NCBI GenBank assembly: GCA_937988885.1 | Contig: CALKHR010000187.1 | Span: 1 to 52,149 of the forward strand | Source: an uncultured Roseiflexaceae bacterium | Lineage (GTDB): Bacteria; Chloroflexota; Chloroflexia; Chloroflexales; Roseiflexaceae | DNA length: 52,149 nt | Reading direction: 5' to 3' | Shown: piece by piece, positions 41,098-49,758 of the stretch | How positions within the stretch are numbered: the stretch's first letter is position 1 | Layout: every line of letters begins with the position of its first letter | Position numbers and translations under genes: made by a program | Notes under the pieces: generated by a model | Seen by the model: the letters and a program-made list of their open reading frames with translations, nothing else | Databases searched by the model: none | What the model was told of the DNA's origin: nothing

Positions 41098-41129
41098 ATT
41101 CTGAATAGTCAATATTGACTATTCAGAAT
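41098..41129. promoter_or_regulatory. Perfect 32-bp palindrome, probable PadR operator
   Basis: Each half is ATTCTGAATAGTCAAT and its exact complement. It begins 9 bases before the PadR start codon, so binding would block transcription of the exporter unit. This arrangement is typical of autoregulated PadR genes. Confidence 0.8.
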
Positions 41130-41180
41130 TGTACTCCTTTCTCTGCGCCTTGTCAATGATGTGTTTCGAGCATTCCTGCT

Positions 41181-42407
41181 TTAGCCAGGCATGGATTGGC
41201 GTTGCCAGAGGTGGAAGGTGGCGAGGCTGCGGTAGGGGCGGAATTGCTCCATCAATTGCAGTGTGGCGGATTTGTCGGGCCGTTGTTCCAGCTTGAAAAA
41301 GCGCTGCAGCCCCGAGGTCAGTCCCGTATCGCCGAGCGGCACGCAATCGAGGAAGCCGAACGAGCGCAGCATCAGATAATTGGCCGACCACGGCCCAATG
41401 CCCCGTTGTGCGAGCAGCAGCCGTTCGGCGCGAGTGGCCGTACCTTGGGCGAGTTGCTCAAGCGGCAGGCGTTGATCGTGCACAGCTTGGGCGTTCTCGA
41501 TCAGATACCTAGCTTTGGCCCGCGAAAAGCTCAGTGCGGCGAGTTCCTCGATGGAGCGTTGCGCAAGCTGTTGTGGCGTGGGCACGAGCCACAGCCCGTG
41601 CGAAAGCGGCTGCCCGGTGAGTTCGATCAGCCGCCGACGCAGCGTGTATGCGAAGCCGAGCGTGATCTGCTGCGCGGTGATCGCCCAGATCAGCCCATCG
41701 AACGGGTTGGCGATCAGGGGGATGCGCAGGCCGCGCTGCCCTTCGAGCAGCGGTGCGAGCGCGGGTGAGCCTTCGACGAGCGCTTCGAAGCTGTGCGGGT
41801 CTTCGCGCAGGCCCAAGCTCGCCAGCACATGCGCATGTATGCGGGCCATCTGCGCGGTGGTGGGCTGCGCGGACGCGAGCACGGCGCACTCGGCGTGGCC
41901 CTCAGCGAGGCGCACGCGAATAACCGCGCCCTGTTCGGCATTGAGGCGTAGCGTGCTGTACCAGGTATCGCCCTCGACGCGGTCGGTCAAGCTTTTGGGA
42001 TCGCGCCCAAGGTACGCCAATACGCGAGCGGTGGGGTAATCGCTCGGCAGGCATAAGCGGAATGTGGAAGAATCGGCCAAGCGTTGGTAGTCGCTGGGCG
42101 ACATCCCGCTGCGCCGCGTGAACTCGCGTTGGAAATGCTCAAGGCTTGTGTAGCCGTACGTGTTGGCGACAATGTCGATGGTGGAGCCGCTGAACAACAG
42201 ATCGCGCTGCGCCGCCTCGATCCGTGTGCGCACTAGGAAGTTGGCGGGTGTGTTGTGATAGTGCGTGCGAAACATCTCCGCCAGTTTGCTTTCGCTCAGA
42301 TCGGCGGCCCGCGCGAGCGCCTCGACATTGGGGAACGCCGCTGGATTAGCGCGAATCTCGGCAACCAATCGTTCGATCTGCTGCTCTTCAGGATGCGCAT
42401 CGTGCAT
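41181..42407 (-). CDS. AraC-AlkA fusion: DNA-3-methyladenine glycosylase with HTH domain
   Basis: About 408 aa. Residues 10-115 are an AraC/Ada-type double HTH (LARAADLSESKLAEMFR, NTYGYTSLEHFQREF). The rest is AlkA: an N-terminal AlkA domain, ITAQQITLGFAYTLRRRL, the helix-hairpin-helix QRGIGPWSANYLMLR and the catalytic Asp in PLGDTGL. It removes alkylated bases. The Ada zinc/methyl-acceptor domain that usually precedes this pair is missing. GGAG selects ATG 42407. Confidence 0.88.
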   Translation of the reverse strand: MHDAHPEEQQIERLVAEIRANPAAFPNVEALARAADLSESKLAEMFRTHYHNTPANFLVRTRIEAAQRDLLFSGSTIDIVANTYGYTSLEHFQREFTRRSGMSPSDYQRLADSSTFRLCLPSDYPTARVLAYLGRDPKSLTDRVEGDTWYSTLRLNAEQGAVIRVRLAEGHAECAVLASAQPTTAQMARIHAHVLASLGLREDPHSFEALVEGSPALAPLLEGQRGLRIPLIANPFDGLIWAITAQQITLGFAYTLRRRLIELTGQPLSHGLWLVPTPQQLAQRSIEELAALSFSRAKARYLIENAQAVHDQRLPLEQLAQGTATRAERLLLAQRGIGPWSANYLMLRSFGFLDCVPLGDTGLTSGLQRFFKLEQRPDKSATLQLMEQFRPYRSLATFHLWQRQSMPG

Positions 42408-42557
42408 GGCACTGCTCCTATCTGTTACTACGCGGTAGTATAGCGCCTGATGCCGTGCGCCGCTATCGCATTCTTGCGCTCGTTGTGGTCGGTTGAACTC
42501 TGCGGCTATAATGGGGGCGAATTGTCGCACAAAACATCGTCTAGTTTGGAACGTTCT

Positions 42558-43907
42558 ATGAACCCTCTCTCCGTGCCCGAGATCGTGCTGTTGCTCGGCA
42601 GCGGCGAAGCGCGGGATGAACATGTCGCGCTTGCTGAACGCCTGGCCGAGCGCCTAGCCGTGCCTGTGTTGCCCTGCTTCTTCGACGCGGCCACTCCGTC
42701 GCTCTCCGATGCGCTGGCTGCGGCGGTGGCCCGCTCGCCGCGACGGGTTGTTGTGCAGCCGCTGTGGCTGGGCAATCGGCATTTGGAGCGCATTGATGCG
42801 CTGTTGGCTTGGGCGCAGGAGCGCTGGCCGTTCATCCAGGTGGTCTCTGCCGAGCCGCTCGGTCCGCAGCCGCCGATCTTGGAGGCCTTGGCCGAGCGCG
42901 CGAACGATGCGCAATCTGCCGCCGAGCCTATGCCCCAGGATAAGATCGCCCTGTTGTTGGTCGGTGCGGGCAGCAGCGTGCCGGAGCAGAATGCGGAACT
43001 AGCGGCGGCGGCGCGGTTGCTGTGGGAGGGGCGCGGCTTCGGGTGGGTGGAGTACGCCTTCGCTGAGGGTGCGCAGCCCGATGTTGAGGTGGGCATCGCG
43101 CGCTGTGCCCGTTTGGGTGCGCGGCGTGTGGTGGTGCTGCCGTACCTGTTAGGCGCTGCGCATCTGCTGCGGTGTATCGCCGAATCGGTGGAGCGGGTTC
43201 GCTATCGCATGCCGGAACTGTCGATCCTGCTGGCCGCCTTGCTTGACAATCATAGCGGCGTGCTGGAAGCTCTCGTGCAGCGCTATGCCGCGCTGAACAG
43301 CGCGCCGCTCGCATCCGAGAACGGCGATGCTGTGCTGCATCGGCATGGGCCTGGTGGCGCGCTGCACCGTCATAGCGTGCCGACGGCATCCACGATTCTA
43401 CCGCCCCGTTACCGTGGCAATGTGCAGGTGAGCGCGGCGCCGATGGCTGCTGCCGACCTGGTGTACGACGAGCAGGGCCGCGTCGTTTGGGATCGCATTT
43501 GGGGCGGCGATGACCCCGATCATCCATTTTGTGAGCTTGCGCTGGCGGGTGGCCCACCGCATCGGGGCGAACTGCTGGAACCCGTAGCACCCGCCGAAGT
43601 ACAGGCTGATCTGGCGGGTTACACACGGGTGGTGATGGAGTTGCTGCGGGGCATCCACCAGACCACGGGCCTGAAGGGCATTATGAGCCGCACGCCCGGT
43701 TGGATCGGCGTTCAGTGCGAGAACGAGGAGATGGCGATCTGGTTGTTGCGGGCGATTGTGGTGGAGAATGTGAGTGCGCGGCGCGAAGGTGCGGTGTTAT
43801 TCTTGCCTGCTGGGCCGAACTTCCGCCTCGAATACGAGATCAAGAATGTGATCACCGCCTTGGCCAAGACGCACCATTACTGGAGCGAGCATCTGGCCGC
43901 GATGTGA
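42558..43907 (+). CDS. Double CbiX-like chelatase-fold protein with extra C-terminal domain
   Basis: A 449-residue protein with two CbiX/sirohydrochlorin chelatase domains (about 1-115 and 125-245), a His-rich linker (HRHGPGG, HRHS) and a C-terminal domain of about 150 residues that I do not recognise. In CbiX the catalytic His sits in a GHGSR-type motif at each N-terminus. Here the two motifs read LLGSGEA and VGAGSS, so that His is missing in both. A later His survives in each (GNRHLERI, GAAHLLRCI). Cobalt or iron insertion into sirohydrochlorin is the family reaction, but activity is uncertain. ATG 42558 is more plausible than a start at 42450. Confidence 0.7.
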   Translation: MNPLSVPEIVLLLGSGEARDEHVALAERLAERLAVPVLPCFFDAATPSLSDALAAAVARSPRRVVVQPLWLGNRHLERIDALLAWAQERWPFIQVVSAEPLGPQPPILEALAERANDAQSAAEPMPQDKIALLLVGAGSSVPEQNAELAAAARLLWEGRGFGWVEYAFAEGAQPDVEVGIARCARLGARRVVVLPYLLGAAHLLRCIAESVERVRYRMPELSILLAALLDNHSGVLEALVQRYAALNSAPLASENGDAVLHRHGPGGALHRHSVPTASTILPPRYRGNVQVSAAPMAAADLVYDEQGRVVWDRIWGGDDPDHPFCELALAGGPPHRGELLEPVAPAEVQADLAGYTRVVMELLRGIHQTTGLKGIMSRTPGWIGVQCENEEMAIWLLRAIVVENVSARREGAVLFLPAGPNFRLEYEIKNVITALAKTHHYWSEHLAAM

Positions 43908-43919
43908 TGTTCGAATGTG

Positions 43920-43947
43920 AAGGGCCACCCCGATTGGGATGGCCCTT
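43920..43947. terminator. Bidirectional hairpin between convergent genes
   Basis: AAGGGCCA and TGGCCCTT, with inner CCC/GGG, form a stem between the CbiX-like gene (plus) and the lipoprotein gene (minus). This is the position and form expected of a shared terminator. Confidence 0.7.
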
Positions 43948-43969
43948 TGAGCGTGACGATCCTATGGGT

Positions 43970-45793
43970 CTACTCGGCAAGTTCGTCGGTAATGTCTTCG
44001 ATCTCGATTTCAGCGTCGATCGTGCCATCGCCGCCCTCATCGATTTCGAGGATCATCGGCTGACCGTTGCCGGGCCACTTCAGGTAGTCGATGTAGAAGA
44101 CATCGTCGGGCAGTACTTCGATCCCATCGGCACCGAAGATCTGCTCGCCCTCGTCGTCGTACCTAGCGACCACCATACCGTAGCTGGATGTTTCGGTGTT
44201 GTCGATCGAGTCGACGCTCAGCCAACCCTCCTCGATATTGAGCGAGAGGTTGATCGCCTCGCCTGGACCCATCTCCTCTCCGTACACGCCGAACAGATAA
44301 TCCGACTCATCCGTCTCGATCGCGACCAACAAGAACGGCGTCGAGCCGGTGGCGGTGTAGTACGAGAGCAGGCTGCCATCGGGAGCGACATCGAGCACAT
44401 CGACTTGGCCCGGCTCCAGCACGATGTCGCTGACCTCAAGCGCATAGCCTGGGCCGAACAAGGTCACGGTCGAGGTGGTGGGTTCGGTGAGGTGCGTGCC
44501 AATGATCTCGATGCTGAAATCGATATCGGACGGGATGTAGTAGACTGGTTCCGCATTAATGTTCCAGACATTCACGCCAAACTTATTACCGCTTGAGCGC
44601 GCCCCTGGGATCTCGTTGACGAACACGCCATCGCGGAAGCCAATGCTGCGACCTTCCAGATCGGTGATCAGCAGGTCAGCATCGCCCTCCAGCCAGACTT
44701 CGTTGTAGGTCTGGATGCCGGCTTGCGCGCTTGGGCTCATCAGAACGCCATTGGCGCTGCCGCTGCTCTCGTCCTCATCGCAGAACGGGCAGTACTGCTG
44801 GCTGAGGCGTGTGCTGATCGCGGCGAGCTCCAAGGTGTAGGTGGTTGCGTCGCCTTCGTAGTCGTCGGCAGGCTCGCTCGGGTTGGTCGAGCCAGAGTAG
44901 CTCCAAGTATCGGCATTGGTATCGACTTCAATCGCCCGCTCTTCGCCGGGATAATTGTTGTCGTAGATCATGATCCAGTAGATACCGTTGCCTTTATCGA
45001 CCACAGCATACGGCGTGACGGCGTGGCCGCCAGTCATATCGCGTTTGTAGAAGCCAATTGCGTACTGTTCACTGCCCTCTGGCCCTGCTTGGAAGGCGTT
45101 CATGAGTGTATTGACGATGCCGCTGGGAGTCTGTTGAACAATACCTTCGCGAGCGGGCAGCGTGGATTGGGTGGCCCACCAGTAGGCAATTTCGCGCTGG
45201 AGTTTCTCGTTACCGTTGAGTTCAAGAGCGGGAACTGTGGGAGCACCAAACTCGTTCGGGTTCTCTACGCCTAGGTAGAACAGCGTGCTCAACACAGCCA
45301 TGCCTTCGCAGTGGCCGCCACTCATTGCATCATTGATCTGTTGCATCCAGTGTTTACCGGGAGGAGTGAGGATACACTCGTCGCCTTGGATGCTGGAGCA
45401 GACCTGATCTCCGAACATGCGGCGCAAGTCGTTCGCAGTCAGGTTGACTTCGCCCTCGCCACCGTAGTTCTCAAAACTGAACCCGTGCTCGCTGGGGCGG
45501 AAGCCGAGGTCAGCGACATACGCTCCTTCTTCGGTGGTTACAGGAGCCGGTTCTTCTTCGTTAGCTTCCTCTTCGCTAGCTTCCTCTTCAGTTGCTTCTT
45601 CGCTCGGTTCTTCCTCGATTACTTCCTCTTCGTCCGCATCAGAACCTTTTGTTTGCGGAGTTGGTGCTGAGGCTGCTTCTGTTGCAGGTGCTTCCTGGGT
45701 GGTTGGTTCAGCTTCGCCACCACAAGCTGCCAAGAGCAGCATGGCGCTGAAAAGGAGAACACATAGTCGGTAGACTCCGGGGTACTTGCGCAT
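43970..45793 (-). CDS. Lipoprotein with papain/transglutaminase-like Cys-His region
   Basis: A 607-residue secreted protein. The signal peptide ends in the lipobox LLAAC (Cys24). A Glu-rich spacer runs to about residue 85. The core has GGHCEGMAVLST, then GGHAVTPYAVVDKG and IYDNNYPG, the order Cys-His-Asn/Asp seen in papain-like and transglutaminase-like enzymes. The C-terminal 200 residues look beta-rich and acidic. It is probably anchored outside the membrane and acts as a protease, amidase or cross-linking enzyme; the family is not one I can name. Confidence 0.7.
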   Translation of the reverse strand: MRKYPGVYRLCVLLFSAMLLLAACGGEAEPTTQEAPATEAASAPTPQTKGSDADEEEVIEEEPSEEATEEEASEEEANEEEPAPVTTEEGAYVADLGFRPSEHGFSFENYGGEGEVNLTANDLRRMFGDQVCSSIQGDECILTPPGKHWMQQINDAMSGGHCEGMAVLSTLFYLGVENPNEFGAPTVPALELNGNEKLQREIAYWWATQSTLPAREGIVQQTPSGIVNTLMNAFQAGPEGSEQYAIGFYKRDMTGGHAVTPYAVVDKGNGIYWIMIYDNNYPGEERAIEVDTNADTWSYSGSTNPSEPADDYEGDATTYTLELAAISTRLSQQYCPFCDEDESSGSANGVLMSPSAQAGIQTYNEVWLEGDADLLITDLEGRSIGFRDGVFVNEIPGARSSGNKFGVNVWNINAEPVYYIPSDIDFSIEIIGTHLTEPTTSTVTLFGPGYALEVSDIVLEPGQVDVLDVAPDGSLLSYYTATGSTPFLLVAIETDESDYLFGVYGEEMGPGEAINLSLNIEEGWLSVDSIDNTETSSYGMVVARYDDEGEQIFGADGIEVLPDDVFYIDYLKWPGNGQPMILEIDEGGDGTIDAEIEIEDITDELAE

Positions 45794-46258
45794 GAACCAT
45801 GCTCCTTTGTACTAAGACGTTGCTTACTGGGTCTCAGGATGTTGGCTGCCCTCTGCCATATGACATATAGCATAAGCGTTTTATGTACGCAGGATGTGAC
45901 AATTGTGTTTCAGCTTCACGCCATTGTGTACCACTTTATAGAACGACAAGCCAACTGAAATTTGGAAAATTGCGAGTTTTTTTCTTTGAAAAGGCGACAT
46001 CGACCTTCTGTTCGAAGATCGATGTCACAACTAGGAATATGTACTATGTTGTTGCATGCACAACGGAATTGATGCGACCTCAGCTTCACCCTTGCGGGAA
46101 GAACTGCGGCTGCTTTGTTTCCTCCATAAACGAGCCTGCTATGGTATCATGCCAGTCAGCGTTTCACATTATCCACTCGCCCTATCCTACAATTTCTCCA
46201 CGCTTGAGCCAACCAGCATCCTCGCACTGTATTGGGCATTGCAACGAGGAGGTAAGCT
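45794..46258. other. Intergenic region with one long hairpin
   Basis: About 465 bases between the lipoprotein and the UBP gene. A hairpin at 45996-46026 has arms GACATCGA-CTTC and GAAG-TCGATGTC with one mismatch. On the minus strand it is followed by a short T-run. No gene or clear promoter is visible otherwise. Confidence 0.4.
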
Positions 46259-46525
46259 ATGGCTCCATCGCAACCATGCATTCATATGCAAGAGATCCAC
46301 GAAGTTACACCGAGCGCTCAGGGCTGTGAAGAATGCCTCGCAAGCGGCGGCACTTGGGTGCATTTGCGTCTCTGCCTCACATGTGGGCATGTTGGCTGCT
46401 GCGACTCCTCAACTCATAAACACGCTACTGCGCACTTCCACGACACCAACCACCCTGTCATTCAATCGTTTGAGTCGGGAGAAGATTGGAAATGGTGTTA
46501 CGTCGATCAGCGTTTCTTTCGGTGA
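46259..46525 (+). CDS. UBP-type zinc finger protein
   Basis: An 88-residue protein that is almost entirely a UBP zinc finger: CEECLASGG, CLTCGHVGCCD, HKHATAHFHDTNHPVI and WCYVDQRFF. In eukaryotes the domain binds the free C-terminus of ubiquitin; bacterial stand-alone copies are common in some phyla and their partner is unknown. AGGAGG precedes the ATG. It converges with the TetR gene (2-base gap). Confidence 0.88.
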   Translation: MAPSQPCIHMQEIHEVTPSAQGCEECLASGGTWVHLRLCLTCGHVGCCDSSTHKHATAHFHDTNHPVIQSFESGEDWKWCYVDQRFFR

Positions 46526-46527
46526 CA

Positions 46528-47088
46528 TCACTGTTGACGCGCTAGCCCTTGGATGTACGCCTTTAAGAGGCGCACGAAACTTTCGTCGCGATCCAGAGGT
46601 ATGCCGAATCCTCCCGCTAACTCCAGCGTTGCGAAGCCGTGTACAATGCTGCGCAGCCCTCGGATCGCGTGAATCATATCCTCCTGGCCTAGCTCGAACG
46701 GGGCCAACACCGCGATTATCACCTGAATAATCGCATCGCCTAAACGCGCGATCTGCTCGTCGTTCGAGGCGCGTATTGTGGTGGGGTACACGCCTGGGTG
46801 CGCAAGCACAAACGCTCGGTATGCCTGTGCCAACGCGATCACCGCCTCCTCGCCCGATTTGCCGATCGCGGCTTGACGTATCTGTTCAAGCAGTTCGCGT
46901 AGTCCGTAGAGTGCAAGTTCGTAGTGCAGCCCCGCCAAGCCATCCACGTGATTGTACAGCGAGGGCAGCCGTACACCCAACTGCGCTGCCACTTGTGCTA
47001 ACGTTAACTGCTCAAGGCCATTGGCATCGGCAAGCTGTGCCGCCACCGCCACCACCTGCGCACGATCAATACCTACACTACGCGCCAT
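46528..47088 (-). CDS. TetR family regulator
   Basis: A 186-residue TetR-type protein: HTH at about residues 5-50 (LEQLTLAQVAAQLGVRLPSLYNHV) and a C-terminal WHG-type ligand domain. Its start overlaps the 3' end of the MBL gene by 11 bases, so the two are co-transcribed. It probably binds the 36-bp palindrome before the MBL gene. Confidence 0.85.
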   Translation of the reverse strand: MARSVGIDRAQVVAVAAQLADANGLEQLTLAQVAAQLGVRLPSLYNHVDGLAGLHYELALYGLRELLEQIRQAAIGKSGEEAVIALAQAYRAFVLAHPGVYPTTIRASNDEQIARLGDAIIQVIIAVLAPFELGQEDMIHAIRGLRSIVHGFATLELAGGFGIPLDRDESFVRLLKAYIQGLARQQ

Positions 47089-47806
47089 GGTGCTGAAGCT
47101 CCTCGATCTCTGCTGCAGCTTTTGCGATCACCTTGTCCAAATGCGCGAGTGGCTGCTCCAGCACCTCGCCATGCCCCACTGCTACGCGCGTCGGCTGGAG
47201 AGCGCGCAGGCGTCGAGCGCTTTCCAATGCGCTAGCGCGGTGCCAGGTGGCCATCGCAGGGAATGGGAAGAACGGGCGGATCGTGCCGGACACCGCCAAG
47301 CCCCCGCGCGTCTGGAAGGCATCGCCAGCGATCAACGAACCGTCGCGCTCATCGAACAGTGCGATATGACCGGGTGTGTGCCCAGGACTCGCCACCACCA
47401 ACAGCGACCCAACCCGATCCCCATCGTGCAGCAGCGTGTTGGGCTGCGTGTTGATGGTCTGATAGCCGCCCCGCAACTTGTCCTGCGGCTCGTCGGCGTC
47501 GAGCGTCATATCGCCCCGCAGGAACCGCGCATCGCGGGCCGAGATCAGCACTTCGGCATCGGGCAGCAGCGCGTGCAGCGCATCCACGGCGCCGATGTGG
47601 TCGCCGTGCGCGTGGGTGAGCACGATCCGCCGGATCGGCTGGCCCAACGACTGCGCCGCCGCAACGATCGCCGGGGCGCTGCTGGCAATGGTTGTATCGA
47701 TCAGGGTGAGGCCGTCGTCCTCACGCACGAAATAGCTGTTCATCGGGAAGAGCGTTGGGAAACGGGTGAGCTGTACCAAGTGCTGGCCAAACGTTCGGGT
47801 GCGCAT
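47078..47806 (-). CDS. Metallo-beta-lactamase fold hydrolase
   Basis: A 242-residue MBL protein: metal motif THAHGDHIG, then SPGHTPGHIAL, IAGDAF and a late VGHGEV. These ligands indicate a binuclear metal site. Substrates in this family range from thioesters to lactones. GGAGGA selects ATG 47806. The TetR gene downstream and the palindrome upstream show an inducible two-gene unit. Confidence 0.86.
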   Translation of the reverse strand: MRTRTFGQHLVQLTRFPTLFPMNSYFVREDDGLTLIDTTIASSAPAIVAAAQSLGQPIRRIVLTHAHGDHIGAVDALHALLPDAEVLISARDARFLRGDMTLDADEPQDKLRGGYQTINTQPNTLLHDGDRVGSLLVVASPGHTPGHIALFDERDGSLIAGDAFQTRGGLAVSGTIRPFFPFPAMATWHRASALESARRLRALQPTRVAVGHGEVLEQPLAHLDKVIAKAAAEIEELQHHGA

Positions 47807-47854
47807 ATCTTCCTCCTCCAAGTATATCTTTGCTGTTCGCTCATAGGCATATAA

Positions 47855-47890
47855 CTAACACTATTAGTTTATAAACTAATAGTGTTAGTT
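47855..47890. promoter_or_regulatory. Perfect 36-bp palindrome, probable TetR operator
   Basis: Each half is ACTAACACTATTAGTTTA and its exact complement. It lies about 50 bases before the MBL start. Placement and length fit a TetR dimer-pair operator for the MBL-TetR operon. Confidence 0.8.
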
Positions 47891-47960
47891 TGTCAAGCCC
47901 CAATTTCCCTCAATTGGCCATGAATTTTGCGCTCCCCAGTTTCGCCCTAAGAGCACTTCT

Positions 47961-48097
47961 GATACCAAATCCGCTTGGGCAGTGTCAGTAACAAACCCGT
48001 TTTAGTCTGCGGCAGCAAGGTATTTGACGTTTTTGTGGTGTCGATGCACTGCTACGCGCAGCGCATCGACACCACCTTCTCTGGAAATGCTGATATC
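47961..48097 (-). repeat. Palindromic repeat B, inverted copy
   Basis: The same element as at 31123-31262 on the opposite strand: GATACCAAATCC at the left end, GTTTTAGTCTGCGGCAGCAA, then the hairpin at 48035-48075 with 18-base arms and one mismatch. The right end is GATATC. No repeat A copy accompanies it. Confidence 0.8.
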
Positions 48098-48649
48098 AGT
48101 CTAACGTTGAAGAGAAAGTGCTCAGCAAGCGTGCTGATACCGTAAGTAATCATTTGGATTTGGTATGAAAAGCATCAGGAGGTTGTGTACAGTGACGCAT
48201 GCCTGTAAGAATGCCAAAGAACACATACAGACCACCGAACAAAGACCATATCGAGGAACCACATGATACAGGTATAACAGAGCGGATTCTTTGGGGTCCA
48301 AGGGCGATAAGCCCCGGTCGGGGTTTCCAAAGGGGCCTGAGGCCCTTTTGGGCTTGCGCAGCAGCCGAGTCGCTCGTGCGAACGCGAATTCCCGCGTATA
48401 GCGCATCTTACGCTTTCACGAGGGAGACACATCAATATGCCTAGTTTGTTTCTCTCATTCCCAACCTGCAGTCCGTTGCTTCCACATTGGAATACTTTTC
48501 AGAAAGCTTCTAACAAGATATGTATATCTGCCACATGGCAGATGATTGAAGCCGCAACTCTCGATTAAGCTAGGCATATGCCAGTTGTTGCCTAAGGAGA
48601 AAACGTGACCTACGTATGGCACAGCTGGCAATTATTTTTTTCGAACAAA
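48098..48649. other. Gene-free region with one hairpin
   Basis: I see no credible gene. A hairpin at 48327-48351 (CCAAAGGGGCC against GGCCCTTTTGG) is the only clear structure. Open frames here have no ribosome site or recognisable product. Confidence 0.4.
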
Positions 48650-48676
48650 AAATCCCGCCGCGAACGGCAGGGATTT
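48650..48676 (-). terminator. Rho-independent terminator (second of two)
   Basis: AAATCCC-GCCG and CGGC-GGGATTT, with one bulged base and loop CGAA; on the minus strand a TTTTTT run follows. It lies behind the first terminator of the tRNA unit. Confidence 0.75.
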
Positions 48677-48688
48677 AGGCAAAAGAAA

Positions 48689-48714
48689 ACGGCTTCACAT
48701 AACTGTGAAGCCGT
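48689..48714 (-). terminator. Rho-independent terminator of the tRNA unit
   Basis: ACGGCTTCACA and its inverse flank TAAC or its complement; on the minus strand TTTTCTTTT follows. It lies 22 bases after tRNA-Pro. Confidence 0.9.
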
Positions 48715-48735
48715 ACCGCATCTCTCATCTAGTGA

Positions 48736-48812
48736 TGGTCGGGGCGAGTGGATTTGAACCACCGACCTCCGCGACCCGAACGCGGCGCTCTACCAGGCTG
48801 AGCCACGCCCCG
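48736..48812 (-). tRNA. tRNA-Pro (anticodon CGG)
   Basis: A 77-base cloverleaf with acceptor CGGGGCG/CGCCCCG, discriminator A and encoded CCA. The anticodon arm CCGCG-TTCGGGT-CGCGG gives CGG. The T-loop is TTCAAAT. Confidence 0.95.
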
Positions 48813-48836
48813 AGGTTTCTCCAGATTGTTAGCGGT

Positions 48837-48922
48837 TGGTGCCGAAGGTGGGAGTCGAACCCACATGAGGTCGCCCTCAACGGTTTTTGAGACCGCCGCG
48901 TCTGCCATTCCGCCACTTCGGC
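48837..48922 (-). tRNA. tRNA-Leu (anticodon CAA)
   Basis: An 86-base type II tRNA with acceptor GCCGAAG/CTTCGGC, discriminator A and encoded CCA. The anticodon loop is CTCAAAA, giving CAA, and a long variable arm follows. It precedes tRNA-Pro by 24 bases in one transcript. Confidence 0.95.
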
Positions 48923-48931
48923 AACGGGCGC

Positions 48932-48960
48932 ATTATAGCGTAAGTGTCGCTTAAAGTCAA
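48932..48960 (-). promoter_or_regulatory. Promoter of the tRNA-Leu/tRNA-Pro unit
   Basis: Minus strand TTGACT (48960-48955), 17-base spacer and TATAAT (48937-48932), nine bases before the tRNA-Leu 5' end. It is a near-consensus sigma-70 promoter. Confidence 0.85.
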
Positions 48961-49062
48961 ACGGGCGTTATGATGCCCAATTCGTGCCCTTTCCCGCACC
49001 TCCATCGCGTTGCGCCTGGAATGAAAACTGCATTATGATGCGAAATGTTCATCACAAGAACG

Positions 49063-49533
49063 CTACGCGAGTTCGTGATACCCCCGCCGATAGTAGAGCA
49101 ACGGCGCACCTTGCCCAATCTCTGTTTCGATCACTTCTCCAAGGAAAATGGTGTGATCGCCTGCCGGGTACGCGTTGTAAACGCGGCATTCGATCTGGGC
49201 GAGCACGCCATCGAGCAGCGGAAGGCCATTTTGGCTCATATGCCATGCCACACCGGTGAATTTATCGTTCTCCCGAGTAGCGAATCGCCGCGATAATTCT
49301 TCCTGATTCTGCGACAGAATATTGATGGCAAATTTGCCCGCTGTTTCGATCGCGGTGCGCGTGGTCAACGAGGAATCCACGCAGATCAAAACGAGCGGTG
49401 GCTTGAGCGAGGCCGACGCAAACGAGCTGACGGTCATGCCATACAGATAATCGTCGTGCACGGTGGTGACCACGGTCACGCCACTGGCGAAATGTCCCAA
49501 GACCTGTCGAAAACGATGTTCATCGATTGGCAT
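49063..49533 (-). CDS. Flavin reductase family protein
   Basis: A 156-residue FMN-binding split-barrel protein: RQVLGHFASGVTVVTT at the start, GMTVSSFASASLKPPLVLIC, and GDHTIFLGEVIE near the end. These reduce FMN or FAD with NAD(P)H for partner monooxygenases. No monooxygenase partner is adjacent. Confidence 0.87.
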   Translation of the reverse strand: MPIDEHRFRQVLGHFASGVTVVTTVHDDYLYGMTVSSFASASLKPPLVLICVDSSLTTRTAIETAGKFAINILSQNQEELSRRFATRENDKFTGVAWHMSQNGLPLLDGVLAQIECRVYNAYPAGDHTIFLGEVIETEIGQGAPLLYYRRGYHELA

Positions 49534-49758
49534 ACATATTACCTTTGACGATCAATGCACTTCCTACTTCTCAAGCAGATGAGCCTGGATGGTATTTGAA
49601 CCGTGCATTGTTCAATTTGCATACAACGTTGATAATCGACATTATAGCATCTGTGCTATGATACGAATTGTCCATTGGTACAGGTTCTATAGCTCAAATG
49701 CCGAAATACGCTTACATCCTCGCCGCAGATCGATGATTGGAATGATACCTGAGGTGCT

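Noticed and set aside
48199..48444. Open frame of 81 codons in the gene-free region
   Set aside because: No ribosome site, odd composition and a hairpin in its middle.
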